Below, piece after piece: positions 41,916 through 50,712 of a stretch of DNA of 64,000 bases. The stretch lies in NCBI GenBank assembly GCA_016791425.1, contig JAEUMQ010000001.1, positions 668,677 to 732,676 on the forward strand. The letters are read 5' to 3'. The number at the start of each line of letters is the position of its first letter. The stretch's first letter is position 1. Under the pieces are notes generated by a model, which was given only the letters and a program-made list of their open reading frames with translations, had not been told where the DNA came from and did not search any database. Source of the stretch: Hyphomonadaceae bacterium. Lineage in GTDB: Bacteria > Pseudomonadota > Alphaproteobacteria > Caulobacterales > Aquidulcibacteraceae. Both the position numbers and the translations under genes were made by a program.

Positions 41916-43234
41916 TGAAGATGCTTCGCTTTCTCCTTGCCATCGCCTTCCTCGCGCTCGGCGCTTCGCCCGCCGCGGCCCAGAGCGCGACTGAGACCGT
42001 GCTGGTGCGCGCCGGCCGCCTCGTGGACGTACTCGCCGGCCGCGTGCTGACCGATCAGCTCATCCGCATCGAGGACGGGCGGGTGGTCTCGGTGGGCGCC
42101 TTCCCCGCAACCGCGTCGCCGCAGAGCGCCGAAGGCGGGACGCTGGTCGATTGGTCGGCCTACACGATTGTGCCCGGCCTGATGGACATGCATTCCCATC
42201 TGGTCGGCGACATCACCTCCTCCAACGTCGCCGCTCCCCTGATGAGCTCGCAGGCGCGCGACGCCCTCCTCGGTGTCTCCCATGCGCGCGACACGCTGAT
42301 GGCGGGCTTCACCACCGTGCGCGACGTCGGCGCCTATCGCGCGTTCACCGATGTCGCTCTGCGCGACGCGATCAACGAGGGCATCGTGCCCGGCCCGCGC
42401 ATGTATGTCGCCGGCGCCTACATCACGGTGACCAAGGGCGGCGGCGAAGTGACGGGTCTCGCGCCGGACGTGATCGTGCCGCCGGAGTTCCGCCGCGGCG
42501 TCGCCGACAACGAAACCGAAATTCGTCAGCGCGTGCGCGAGCTCGTCGCCGGCGGCGCCGACATCATCAAGGTGATCGCCACCGGCGCGGTGCTGACGTC
42601 GGGCACAACGCCCGCGGCGTCGGAATACACCGAAGCCCAATTGCGCGCGCTCGTGGAGGAAGCTGCCGGGCTCGGAGTCTATGTTGCGGCCCACGCGCAC
42701 GGCGCCGAGGGCATCAAGCGCGCCGTGCGCGCCGGCGTGCGCTCGATCGAGCACGGCTCCTATCTCGACGACGAGGCGATCCGGCTGATGCGCCGCCGGC
42801 CCGTTTGGCTGGTCGCAGATATCTACAACGGCGACTATATCGATGAGATCGGCCGCCGCGACGGCTGGCCCGCGGAGATCATGCGCAAGAACACCGAAAC
42901 GACGGCGACGCAGCGCGAAGGCTTCCGCCGCGCCGTGCGCGCCGGCGTGCGCATCGCCTACGGCACCGACAGCGGCGTCTATCCGCACGCGGATGTCGGA
43001 CGGCAGTTCGCCTACATGGTCCGCTACGGCATGACGCCGATGCAGGCGATCCAGTCCGCCACGATCAGCGCCGCGCAGCTCCTCGGCCGCGAGGCCGAGA
43101 TCGGGGCGATCGCGCCCGGCCGCCGCGCGGACCTCGTCGCGGTCAGCGGCGATCCGCTGCAGAATATCGAGCTGCTGCACACCGGCGTCGTCGGCGTGAT
43201 GAAGGACGGCGTGATCTACCGCCGGCCCAATTAG
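41915..43234 (+). CDS. Exported amidohydrolase (imidazolonepropionase-like)
   Basis: A 439-residue metal-dependent hydrolase. Residues 1-22 (MKMLRFLLAIAFLALGASPAAA) are a signal peptide. The TIM-barrel amidohydrolase shows VPGLMDMHSHLVGD with the H-x-H metal pair, TTVRDVG, IIKVIATGAV with the bridging Lys, VAAHAHGAEGIKRAVRAGVRSIEHGSYLD with two more His ligands, AYGTDSGVYPHADVG with the Asp, and PMQAIQSATISAAQLLG, GAIAPGRRADLVAVSGDPL. It is probably periplasmic and cleaves an amide, ester or cyclic bond of a compound brought in by the neighbouring receptor; this last step is inference. It converges on the MetE-like gene, the stops overlapping by three bases. Confidence 0.92.
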   Translation: MKMLRFLLAIAFLALGASPAAAQSATETVLVRAGRLVDVLAGRVLTDQLIRIEDGRVVSVGAFPATASPQSAEGGTLVDWSAYTIVPGLMDMHSHLVGDITSSNVAAPLMSSQARDALLGVSHARDTLMAGFTTVRDVGAYRAFTDVALRDAINEGIVPGPRMYVAGAYITVTKGGGEVTGLAPDVIVPPEFRRGVADNETEIRQRVRELVAGGADIIKVIATGAVLTSGTTPAASEYTEAQLRALVEEAAGLGVYVAAHAHGAEGIKRAVRAGVRSIEHGSYLDDEAIRLMRRRPVWLVADIYNGDYIDEIGRRDGWPAEIMRKNTETTATQREGFRRAVRAGVRIAYGTDSGVYPHADVGRQFAYMVRYGMTPMQAIQSATISAAQLLGREAEIGAIAPGRRADLVAVSGDPLQNIELLHTGVVGVMKDGVIYRRPN

Positions 43235-44364
43235 AAATACTTCTTCGTCGCCAAGGCGGCGCCTTCACTGAGCGCCTTCAATTTCGCGAACGCGACCCTC
43301 GGATCGAGGCCGCCTGATCCGACATGGATCGAGAAGCCGCAATCGACGCCGGCCATCACGTTCTCCCGCCCGACCAGGTCGGCGTAGCGCCCGATCCGCT
43401 GCGCGACGAGCTCCGGGTGCTCGATATAGGTCGATTGGCACTCGATGACGCCCGGCGCGAGCACCTTGCCCTCCGGCAGCTTCAGGCTCTCGAACATCGC
43501 ATATTCGTGCGCGTGGCGCGGATTGGCCGCCTCGAAGAGGATTTGCGACGGCCGTGCGCGCCAGATGATATCGACGATGTCCTTGAACGGCACGTCATGA
43601 TGGTGCGGGCCCGGATAATTACCCCAGCACACATGCATCCTGAGCTGCTCGGGCGGGATGTTCGCCGTGGCGCGGTTGATCGCCTCCACGTGCAGCATCA
43701 TGCGGTCGCGAAACGCCGATAGCGAAAGCGCCGCATATTGCGTGTGCTTGCCCATCGCGAGATCGGGGCAATCGATCTGCAGCGCGATGCCGGCCGCGGC
43801 GATCGCCTCATATTCATGCCGCAGGCCTTCCGCAACCGCGAAGAGATAATCCTCATGCGAGGGATAATAGTCGTTGCGAAAAAAGAGCGTCGTGACGCCC
43901 GGCGACGCCGCGCTCATGAACGGCCGTACGCCCGGATGCCTCTTCAAGGCCTCGTTGAGCCGCGCCGCATCGCGCCTCGGCGCCTCCATATCCCTGACGG
44001 TGATCGGCGCATTGCACGCCGGCGTCTTGCGATGCTTGCGTCCCGGATCGGCGAAGATGCGCGCCTTGGTCTCTGGAAAATCCTCGATGTCGAGGAAGAC
44101 GTAGGAATTGCCGGCGCCCCCGAAGCCGTTCAGCCGGTCCTTCACATAGGTCGCATAGCTCGGCTTCGACATCTCCCCGTCATTGACCACGTCGAGCCCG
44201 GCCTCCACTTGCCGCGCGACGATGTCATCGACCGCCTTGCCGATCTGCGCCTCGACCGCTGCTTCATCGAGCGGCGCTCCGTCCTCCTTGGCGAACATGA
44301 CCTCGATGAGATCCTGCGGCCGCGGCAGGCTGCCGACATGGGTGGTGAGGAACTTGTCCGCCAC
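43231..44364 (-). CDS. Cobalamin-independent methionine synthase-like protein (MetE C-terminal domain family)
   Basis: A 377-residue cytoplasmic TIM-barrel protein. It starts at a GTG directly after the stop of the citryl-CoA-lyase-like gene. It has only the catalytic half of MetE: LTTHVGSLPRP, VNDGEMSKPSYATYV, IQIDCPDLAMG-type segment, MHVCWGNYPGPHHHDVPF, and GVDCGFSIHVGSG, with His and two Cys placed as zinc ligands. Stand-alone members include coenzyme-M transferases as well as enzymes of unknown methyl- or alkyl-transfer reactions. Co-transcription with a CoA-lyase-like gene argues for a catabolic alkyl/thiol transfer rather than methionine synthesis, but this is not proved. Confidence 0.88.
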   Translation of the reverse strand: MADKFLTTHVGSLPRPQDLIEVMFAKEDGAPLDEAAVEAQIGKAVDDIVARQVEAGLDVVNDGEMSKPSYATYVKDRLNGFGGAGNSYVFLDIEDFPETKARIFADPGRKHRKTPACNAPITVRDMEAPRRDAARLNEALKRHPGVRPFMSAASPGVTTLFFRNDYYPSHEDYLFAVAEGLRHEYEAIAAAGIALQIDCPDLAMGKHTQYAALSLSAFRDRMMLHVEAINRATANIPPEQLRMHVCWGNYPGPHHHDVPFKDIVDIIWRARPSQILFEAANPRHAHEYAMFESLKLPEGKVLAPGVIECQSTYIEHPELVAQRIGRYADLVGRENVMAGVDCGFSIHVGSGGLDPRVAFAKLKALSEGAALATKKYF

Positions 44365-45153
44365 CTATTCGCTGTCCTTGCCGTCGTAGGAGATCGCCGC
44401 TGCGGCGTTTCCGGAGAGCACGAATCCGATCGGGCGGCTCGACTCCTCCTGTAGATGCGCGATGAGGCTCGCGGTGCGCGCGAGCAGCGAAATCCCCTTG
44501 AGCGCGTTGAGCGGAAAGCCCGCATCGAGCATCACCGCCGGGATTGCGCCGTTGACATTGATCGGCAGCGGCCGCCCCAGCGCCTTCGGGATCGCGGCGT
44601 GCACGATGCTCAGCATACGGATGTAGGGCCCGTCGAGCGCATTGTCCTTGGCCAGCTGCAGCAGCGTCTCCGCACGCGGGTCGCCGCCCGAATGCTGCGG
44701 ATGCCCGAAGCCCGGGATCGCCTTCTTCTCCGCCCGCAGCGCCCGCACCCCGCGCTCAGCGACCTCCTCTGGCGCAGCGCCGCTCTCCGCCTCTTTCACC
44801 AGCCGGTCGAGGAAGAAGCCGCACGCTTCGGCGCTGCCGAGCACCACCGAGCCGCACCCCAGGAGCCCCGCCGCCACCGCGCCCTGGAACGCTTCGGGCC
44901 CGGCCGCGAACGTCATCCGGGCGGCGATGTTGGAGGGCACCAGCCCATGCTCGGCGATGGCGCAGAGCACGGCGTCGGCGAAAAGCTTCTGTTTCGGCGT
45001 CGGCGCCTCGCCCGTGACCAGCAGCCAGAAATACGAGGTGAAGTCGCTCTTGCCGATGATGTCCCGGCAAAGATCGCGCCCGCGCACCACGATGCGCTCG
45101 GCGTCCGAGGTGGAGATGGCGGTGAAAGGAGCGTCCTGTTTGCCGATGCGCAT
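44365..45153 (-). CDS. Citryl-CoA-lyase-like citrate synthase family protein
   Basis: A 262-residue protein covering a compact citrate-synthase fold, much shorter than a true citrate synthase (about 430). GAGGAAGC precedes the ATG. Recognisable segments are GRDLCRDIIGKSDFTSYFWLLVTGEAPTPKQ, IPGFGHPQHSGGDPRAETLL with the active-site His in the GFGHP motif, ALGRPLPINVNGAIPAVMLDAGFPLNALKGISLLARTASLIAHLQEE. Such proteins cleave or form C-C bonds next to a CoA thioester. It is the first gene of a two-gene operon with the MetE-like gene and shares an operator region with the divergent CoA-transferase. Confidence 0.88.
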   Translation of the reverse strand: MRIGKQDAPFTAISTSDAERIVVRGRDLCRDIIGKSDFTSYFWLLVTGEAPTPKQKLFADAVLCAIAEHGLVPSNIAARMTFAAGPEAFQGAVAAGLLGCGSVVLGSAEACGFFLDRLVKEAESGAAPEEVAERGVRALRAEKKAIPGFGHPQHSGGDPRAETLLQLAKDNALDGPYIRMLSIVHAAIPKALGRPLPINVNGAIPAVMLDAGFPLNALKGISLLARTASLIAHLQEESSRPIGFVLSGNAAAAISYDGKDSE

Positions 45154-45208
45154 GAAGCTTCCTCGTCACCCCCGCCGCCCGTACAGACGTACCGCCACGC
45201 TGCATAGT

Positions 45209-45240
45209 TTCGAAAATCGAAGTTGTATTCGTTATGCGAA
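45209..45240. promoter_or_regulatory. IclR-type operator pair 1 (two TTCG-N5-CGAA sites)
   Basis: Sites at 45209-45221 (spacer AAAAT) and 45228-45240 (spacer TTATG) are both perfect TTCG-N5-CGAA palindromes with centres 19 bp apart. They lie 56 bases before the citryl-CoA-lyase-like start and 72 bases before the CoA-transferase start, so one regulator could control both directions. Confidence 0.75.
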
Positions 45241-45311
45241 GTTTCTATTCTGAAATCAAGGACCGGGAGTCGCGGGCCGACCCAGTCCCCGAGGGGATAT
45301 AAGGAACATCG

Positions 45312-46466
45312 ATGGCCAAGGTGTTGAAAGACGTCGTCGTCCTGGACATGGGCACGTTCATTACCGGTCCGGCGGCCGGCATGCTCCTCGCCGACCTGGG
45401 CGCAGACGTCATCAAGGTCGAGCAGCCGGGAACGGGCGACCCCTTCCGCGCCTTCAATGGCGGTTTGTACAGTCCTCACTTTCAAACCTATAACCGCAAC
45501 AAGCGCTCGGTCACGCTCGACACCAAGAACGCCGCCGATCTGGCCCGCCTGGACGAGCTCGTGGCGCGCGCCGACGTGTTCATCCAGAACTTCCGCCCCG
45601 GCGTCGCCAAGAAGCTCTCGGTCGATGCCGCCCGCCTCCAGGCGATCAACCCGAAGCTCGTCTATTGCTCGATCTCCGGCTTCGGCCCCGACGGACCGGA
45701 CCGCGACCGCCCCGCCTTCGACACCGTCGCACAGGCCGCGAGCGGCTTTCTCCGCCTGCTGATCAACCCCAAACACCCGCGCGTCGTCGGCCCCGCGATC
45801 GCCGACGCGGTCACCGGCTTTTACGCCGCGCAGGGCGTGCTCGCCGCGCTCTATGAGCGCCGGACGACCGGCAAGGGCCGCCTGGTCGAGGTCTCGATGT
45901 TCGAATCCATGTGCCACTTCAACCTGGACGACTTCACGCACTACCTCTCCGAGGATCAGGTGATGGGCCCATACTCGCGCCCAAATGTCTCGCAATCCTA
46001 CGTGTTCGAATGCAGCGACGGCGCCTGGATCGCGCTGCACATGTCATCGCCGCCGAAATTCTGGGAAAATCTGGCGGAGGCCATTGGCAAGCCCGACATG
46101 CTTTCCCAGCCGGCATTCTCCGATCGCAAGAACCGCATCGAGAATTACGACGCGGTGGCGGCCTTCCTCGCGCCGATCTTCAAGACCCGCCCGCTGGCGG
46201 AATGGTGCGAGCGGCTTCTGAAGCTCGAAGTGCCGCATTCGCCCGTGCGCAACACGCCGGACGTGCTGGCAAGCCCGCAAGCCAAGCATCTCCAGATCGA
46301 GGCGACGGCGCCGCATCCGCTTGGCGGAACCTATCACACGATCCGCTCGCCGATCAGCTTCGACGGCGAGCGCCCGCTCGACATCACCGCGCCCCCGACG
46401 CTCGGCCAGCACAACGAGGAAATCCTCGGGAGCGGCGCGGCGGCGCCTCTGAAGGCCGCCGGGTGA
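45312..46466 (+). CDS. CaiB/BaiF family (class III) CoA-transferase
   Basis: A 384-residue cytoplasmic enzyme that moves CoA from one acid to another. AAGGAAC precedes the ATG. Features are KDVVVLDMGTFITGPAAGMLLADLGADVIKVEQPGTGDPFR with the catalytic Asp region further on at FGPDGPDRDRPAFDTVAQAASGF, YNRNKRSVTLDTK, ADVFIQNFRPGVAKKL and GKGRLVEVSMFESM. It would activate a carboxylic acid of the catabolic route as its CoA thioester. It diverges from the citryl-CoA-lyase-like operon and is followed after 40 bases by the IclR gene. Confidence 0.94.
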   Translation: MAKVLKDVVVLDMGTFITGPAAGMLLADLGADVIKVEQPGTGDPFRAFNGGLYSPHFQTYNRNKRSVTLDTKNAADLARLDELVARADVFIQNFRPGVAKKLSVDAARLQAINPKLVYCSISGFGPDGPDRDRPAFDTVAQAASGFLRLLINPKHPRVVGPAIADAVTGFYAAQGVLAALYERRTTGKGRLVEVSMFESMCHFNLDDFTHYLSEDQVMGPYSRPNVSQSYVFECSDGAWIALHMSSPPKFWENLAEAIGKPDMLSQPAFSDRKNRIENYDAVAAFLAPIFKTRPLAEWCERLLKLEVPHSPVRNTPDVLASPQAKHLQIEATAPHPLGGTYHTIRSPISFDGERPLDITAPPTLGQHNEEILGSGAAAPLKAAG

Positions 46467-46473
46467 GCCACCT

Positions 46474-46493
46474 TGCGGCCCCCATGGGCCGCA
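46474..46493 (+). terminator. GC-rich hairpin after the CoA-transferase gene
   Basis: TGCGGCCC and GGGCCGCA form a perfect 8-bp stem around a four-base loop seven bases after the stop. No T-run follows, so it may attenuate rather than end transcription into the IclR gene. Confidence 0.35.
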
Positions 46494-46506
46494 GCTAGCC
46501 TCGCGC

Positions 46507-47316
46507 ATGGCTGGCCGCGGCAATCCCGACAAGGATCCGGAATATCTCTCCACGCTCGAGCGCGGGCTCTCCGTGCTGCGCGCGTTCGACGCCGCGCATC
46601 CGGAGATGCAGCTGTCGGAGGTGGCGGCCGCCACCAAGCTTTCCCCCGCCGTCGCGCGCCGCTGCCTCAACACGCTGGTGCAGCTGGGCTACGTCGCCAA
46701 GCACGGTCGCCGCTTCCTGCTGCGCCCTGAAGTGCTGGTGTTCGGCTCAGCCTTCCTCTCCTCGATGAACCTCGACACCATCGCGTTGCCCTTCCTGCAA
46801 GCCGTGCGCGACGAGACCGGCGATTCCTCCTCCATGGCCGTGCTTTCGGGCCACGACATCCTTTACGTCGCGCACGTCTCCACCAACCGCCACATCCGCA
46901 TCAGCGCCAATGTCGGCACGCGCTTTCCCATCCACGCGACCTCGCTCGGCAAGGTGCTGCTGGCGTTCCAGGGCGACGAGGCCATCGAGGACTATCTCGC
47001 CAAGGCGGAGCTGAGGCGCTTCACCGAGCGCACCATCACCTCGCGCGACGAGCTCAAGAAGCGCCTGAAGAAAGTCCGCCTCGACGGCTACGATTCGGCG
47101 CTCGACGAACTCGATTACGGCATCGTTTCGGTGGCGGTCCCCGTTTTCGACCGGGACCGGACCATCACGTCGGCGATCAATTGCTCCACCTCCACGACGC
47201 GCATCTCGCAGGACGAGCTCGTGCGCACCCGCTTGCCCCTGCTGCGCAACGCCGCCCACGAGATCCAGGCCGCGCTCGCCAAGCGGCCCTACCTGGCCCA
47301 CTCCCTCATCGGTTGA
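46507..47316 (+). CDS. IclR-family transcriptional regulator (PcaR/PobR type)
   Basis: A 269-residue regulator. The N-terminal winged helix is YLSTLERGLSVLRAFDAAHPEMQLSEVAAATKLSPAVARRCLNTLVQLGYVAKHGRRFLLRPEVLVFG. The effector domain (about 90-260) has LPFLQAVRDETGDSSSMAVLSGHDILYVAHV, the conserved RFPIHATSLGKVLLAF, YDSALDELDYGIVSVAVPVFDRDRTITSAINCS. The ligand is probably an intermediate of the neighbouring pathway. It lies among three promoters that carry identical double TTCG-N5-CGAA sites, which are the most likely targets. It has no such site of its own. Confidence 0.94.
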   Translation: MAGRGNPDKDPEYLSTLERGLSVLRAFDAAHPEMQLSEVAAATKLSPAVARRCLNTLVQLGYVAKHGRRFLLRPEVLVFGSAFLSSMNLDTIALPFLQAVRDETGDSSSMAVLSGHDILYVAHVSTNRHIRISANVGTRFPIHATSLGKVLLAFQGDEAIEDYLAKAELRRFTERTITSRDELKKRLKKVRLDGYDSALDELDYGIVSVAVPVFDRDRTITSAINCSTSTTRISQDELVRTRLPLLRNAAHEIQAALAKRPYLAHSLIG

Positions 47317-47381
47317 CGGCTGCCCGCGGTAACCTCCGGGCAACCGGAGCGCGCGCTCAATGACGCTCCACGTCTATGTTT

Positions 47382-47413
47382 TTCGAATATCGAACTTGAC
47401 TTCGTATGTCGAA
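47382..47413. promoter_or_regulatory. IclR-type operator pair 2
   Basis: Sites at 47382-47394 (spacer AATAT) and 47401-47413 (spacer TATGT) are perfect TTCG-N5-CGAA palindromes with centres 19 bp apart, each followed by CTT. They lie 99 bases before the start of the second TonB receptor. Confidence 0.75.
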
Positions 47414-47511
47414 CTTCATAGTGTGGCGTGCGTGCGAAAGGGGGATTCTTTCGCCGGCACGAACGCAGCGCCCTGAACACTCAGGAGCAAGCCGCGACGG
47501 GGAGGGACAAC

Positions 47512-49806
47512 ATGCGCGACCCAAAGCATCTCTGCGGGATTCTCGGCGTTTCGGCTCTGGCGCTGTTCGCCGCCGCCAGCCCTTCCTTCGCCCAGGACTC
47601 CACGCCGCAGGTTTCTTCTGAAGCCGACATCATCGTGACCGCGCGGCGGCGCTCCGAAGCGCTGCAGGACGTGCCCGCTCAGGTGACGGCGTTCAACGCC
47701 GAAGCCATCGAGATGCGCGGCATCACCCGCCCCGCAGACTTCATCGCCCAGGTCCCGAACATCACGTTCGTTGAAACGCAGAACGCCGGCACCAGCTTCA
47801 TCGTCATCCGGGGCATTTCGCAGGCGCGCAATTCGGAGCCGTCCGCGGCGATCGTCGTCGATGGCGTGCCGATGACGCAGCCCGCGCAATTCAACCAGGA
47901 ACTCCTGGATATCCAGCAGATCGAAGTGCTGAAGGGGCCGCAAGGCGCGCTCTACGGCCGCAACGCGATCGGCGGCGCCATCGTCATCACGACCCAGGCG
48001 CCGGGCGACGAGTTCGAAGGCCGCGTGACGGCCGGTTATGAATCGGGCCCCGGCTTCAAGCTGCAGGGCATCGCGAACGTGCCGCTGGGCGAAACGCTCT
48101 CGATGCGCGGCGCCGTCTCGTATTTCGACACCGAAGGCCACCTGACCAACGTCAACACCACCGACGCTTCCGCCGAGGAGGACGTCGATCCGGTGCAGGA
48201 TCTGAACGCGCGCCTGTCGTTCCTCTGGCGGCCGAACGACATGTTCTCCGCCGACCTTCGGCTCTCGGCGAACTTCCTCGAAACGCGCGCTCTCTACTAC
48301 ATCATCCCGGATTTTGTGACGCTGCCGAACTTCGCGCCCAATCCGAACTTCAACGATCCGAACTTCGTCGATCAGCCGATCAACCTGAACAATTCCGGCA
48401 AGAACGAGCGCCAGATCTACGACGCGGCCCTGAAGCTGACGGTCAACGCCTCGTACGGGACCTGGACCTCGATCACCGGCTTCAACGCCGCGCAGGAAAT
48501 CCTCACCGGCGACGGCTACGCGTTCGATCCGTTCGGCCAGTCCCGCCTGGCGCCGCCGTTCGACTTCAACCAGAGCCAGTTCCTCGACGTGCAGACGATC
48601 ACGCAGGAGGTCCGCTTCACCTCGCCCGAAGACGACCGCTTCCGCTGGATCGCCGGCGCGCAGGTGTTCGCCACCGACCGCTTCATCTCCACCGGCAACA
48701 TGTGCGACACCGGCACGGCGGGCGTCATCCCGCTCTATCGACAGCCCTTCCCGGCCTATTGCTTCGCGACCTTCCCCTTCCCCGAGCACGGCCAGATCTC
48801 GTTCCTCGCCGACTCGCAGGAGCAGTTCGCCTACGCCTTCTACCTCAACACCTCCACCAGCCTCACCGACCAGCTCGAGCTCTCGCTCAATCTGCGCTAC
48901 GACAACGACAAGCGCGAGAACACGACCGAGACGCCGCAATTCTACCTGACGGCCGGCGGCATCGCGGGGCTGCAAGGCCAGAAGCGCGAAGAGACCTGGG
49001 ACGATTGGCAGCCGCAGGCGATCCTGCGCTACGAAGCCAATGACAATCTCAACATCTACGGCTCTTATAGCCGCGGCTTCCGTTCCGGCGGCTTCAACCA
49101 GACCGGCGTCGCGACCGCCGCCGCCGCGGCAGGCTTCTTCGGCGTCGGCGACACGTTCGACCAGGAAACCGCCGACACCTTCGAGGTCGGCTTCAAATCA
49201 ACCTTCTGGAACCGTCGCGCTAATTTCAACGCCAGCGCCTACCACACGACGTCGAAGGGCTCGTACTACTTCATCTTCATCGCTTCGAACTCGACGCAGA
49301 ACCTCGGCAATATCGACGAAGTCGAGTTCCAGGGCGTTGATCTGGAGTTCAACGTCCGCGTCACCGACAATTTCATGATCAATGCGGGGCTCGGGCTCAC
49401 CGACAGCGAGATCACCGATTTCGTCGATCCGTTGGCGATCGGGGCCAAGGCCCCTCTCGTCTCGGACTACACGTTCAACCTGGGCGGCCAGTACGTCGTG
49501 CCGCTCGGCGACACGCTCGAAGGCTTCCTCCGCCTCGACTACAACCGCATCGGCGACACCGTGTTCACGATCCCCTTCCGCCATCCTTCGCAAGGCAACA
49601 ACTTCTTCCTCGAAGCCGAGCCGAAGGAGCGTGATCCGGTGAATCTGCTCGACGCTCGCGTCGGCTTGATGACCGGCTCATGGTCGCTGACGGCTTGGTC
49701 GAAGAACCTGCTCGATGAGGAATACAACACCGAATATTCCCCCGGCGGCTTCCTGTTCAAAGCGCAACCGATGCGTTGGGGCCTCGAGCTCTCGGCGCGC
49801 TTCTAG
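47512..49806 (+). CDS. TonB-dependent receptor of the IclR-controlled cluster
   Basis: A 764-residue outer-membrane receptor. The ATG at 47512 follows GGAGGGACAAC; the longer upstream frame overlaps the operator region. Residues 1-26 are a signal peptide ending SFAQ. The TonB-box region ADIIVTARRRSEALQDVPAQVTAF is followed by a plug with FIVIRGISQARNSEPSAAIVVDGVPMTQPAQFNQELLDIQQIEVLKGPQGALYGRNAIGGAIVITTQAP and a barrel ending in LELSARF. It probably imports the growth substrate whose breakdown is encoded around it. A terminator lies 21 bases after the stop. Confidence 0.94.
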   Translation: MRDPKHLCGILGVSALALFAAASPSFAQDSTPQVSSEADIIVTARRRSEALQDVPAQVTAFNAEAIEMRGITRPADFIAQVPNITFVETQNAGTSFIVIRGISQARNSEPSAAIVVDGVPMTQPAQFNQELLDIQQIEVLKGPQGALYGRNAIGGAIVITTQAPGDEFEGRVTAGYESGPGFKLQGIANVPLGETLSMRGAVSYFDTEGHLTNVNTTDASAEEDVDPVQDLNARLSFLWRPNDMFSADLRLSANFLETRALYYIIPDFVTLPNFAPNPNFNDPNFVDQPINLNNSGKNERQIYDAALKLTVNASYGTWTSITGFNAAQEILTGDGYAFDPFGQSRLAPPFDFNQSQFLDVQTITQEVRFTSPEDDRFRWIAGAQVFATDRFISTGNMCDTGTAGVIPLYRQPFPAYCFATFPFPEHGQISFLADSQEQFAYAFYLNTSTSLTDQLELSLNLRYDNDKRENTTETPQFYLTAGGIAGLQGQKREETWDDWQPQAILRYEANDNLNIYGSYSRGFRSGGFNQTGVATAAAAAGFFGVGDTFDQETADTFEVGFKSTFWNRRANFNASAYHTTSKGSYYFIFIASNSTQNLGNIDEVEFQGVDLEFNVRVTDNFMINAGLGLTDSEITDFVDPLAIGAKAPLVSDYTFNLGGQYVVPLGDTLEGFLRLDYNRIGDTVFTIPFRHPSQGNNFFLEAEPKERDPVNLLDARVGLMTGSWSLTAWSKNLLDEEYNTEYSPGGFLFKAQPMRWGLELSARF

Positions 49807-49827
49807 TCACGGTCTCCTCCACCTAGT

Positions 49828-49861
49828 CCGCGCGGGTCCCGCGATCCGCGCGGTTTTCTTT
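49828..49861 (+). terminator. Rho-independent terminator after the TonB receptor
   Basis: CCGCGCGG at 49828-49835 pairs with CCGCGCGG at 49846-49853 across a 10-base loop and is followed by TTTTCTTT at 49854-49861. Confidence 0.75.
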
Positions 49862-49882
49862 GGCGGCCGCGAACCGTTCATA

Positions 49883-49914
49883 TTCGTATATCGAAGTATT
49901 CTTCGCAAAACGAA
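49883..49914. promoter_or_regulatory. IclR-type operator pair 3
   Basis: Sites at 49883-49895 (spacer TATAT) and 49902-49914 (spacer CAAAA) are perfect TTCG-N5-CGAA palindromes with centres 19 bp apart. They lie 62 bases before the VOC gene and just after the terminator of the TonB-receptor gene. Confidence 0.75.
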
Positions 49915-49975
49915 TTGAGCGCGCGACCTCCGTGTGGTAAGGCGGACGCCTCCTTTCGATCGGTGGGAAACGCTC

Positions 49976-50542
49976 ATGTTTGGTCTTGGAAAGAAAAACG
50001 GAAAGAAGCTGCCCAATCGGCTGCACCACACCGCCTATGTCACGAAGGACATGGAAGCGACGCGCAAGTTCTACGAAGAGGTGATCGGCCTGCCGCTGCT
50101 CGCGACCTGGTGCGAGAAGGACATGCTCTTCGGCGCTGAGCGCACCTATTGCCATTGCTTCTTCGGCCTGGGCGACGACAGCGCGCTCGCGTTCTTCCAG
50201 TTCGCCAGCGACGCCGATCAGCAGCAATTCGGGCCGCAGATGCCTTTCACGCCGTTCCATCACATCGCGCTGCACGTGGACAAGGACGCGCAACAAGAGA
50301 TCGAGGCCCGCATTAAGGCCGCCGGCTACACCGAGCCTGGGCATTTCGTGCTCGAGCACGGCTATTGCCGTTCGGTCTATGTCACCGACCCCAACGGCAT
50401 GATCGTGGAATTCTGCTGCGATGAACCCAAGGCGCTCCAGCGCGACGAGGAACGCCGCGCCAAGGCGCATGCCGAGCTCAAGCGCTGGCTCGGCGGCGAC
50501 CACCACTCCAACAACGATTACCGGACCGAAGAGGCCGCCTGA
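49976..50542 (+). CDS. VOC-family (glyoxalase/dioxygenase) protein
   Basis: A 188-residue cytoplasmic metalloprotein. The ATG at 49976 begins MFGLGKKNGKKLPNRLHHTAYVTKDMEATRKFYEEVIGLPLLATW. Further VOC features are TPFHHIALHVDKDAQQEIEARIKAAGYTEPG and SVYVTDPNGMIVEFCCDEP, giving two beta-alpha-beta-beta-beta modules with His and Glu metal-ligand candidates. Members of this fold include lyases, epimerases, thiol transferases and extradiol dioxygenases. The promoter carries the third operator pair, so the enzyme belongs to the IclR-controlled route. The reaction is not predictable from sequence alone. Confidence 0.9.
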   Translation: MFGLGKKNGKKLPNRLHHTAYVTKDMEATRKFYEEVIGLPLLATWCEKDMLFGAERTYCHCFFGLGDDSALAFFQFASDADQQQFGPQMPFTPFHHIALHVDKDAQQEIEARIKAAGYTEPGHFVLEHGYCRSVYVTDPNGMIVEFCCDEPKALQRDEERRAKAHAELKRWLGGDHHSNNDYRTEEAA

Positions 50543-50574
50543 CGGCCTCGTTCCGCTAATTCAGGGTTCCAGCG

Positions 50575-50609
50575 ACGCCCGGCCGGAGACGGCCGGGCGT
50601 TCTGCTTGT
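50575..50609 (+). terminator. Terminator after the VOC gene
   Basis: ACGCCCGGCC at 50575-50584 and its exact complement GGCCGGGCGT at 50591-50600 enclose a six-base loop; TCTGCTTGT follows. The stem is very stable but the T-tract is weak. Confidence 0.65.
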
Positions 50610-50712
50610 CGGACGTGCTCGGGCGCCCGGCCTCCCCGCCGGAGGTCCCGCACCGGTTGACGCCGGCCCGAAAACCCGCCGAATGAGCCCCCGACAAGAC
50701 AGGGATGCTGAG

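Noticed and set aside
41381..43180. 599-codon open frame opposite the amidohydrolase and TonB receptor genes
   Set aside because: Spans two real genes on the opposite strand; no recognisable domain.
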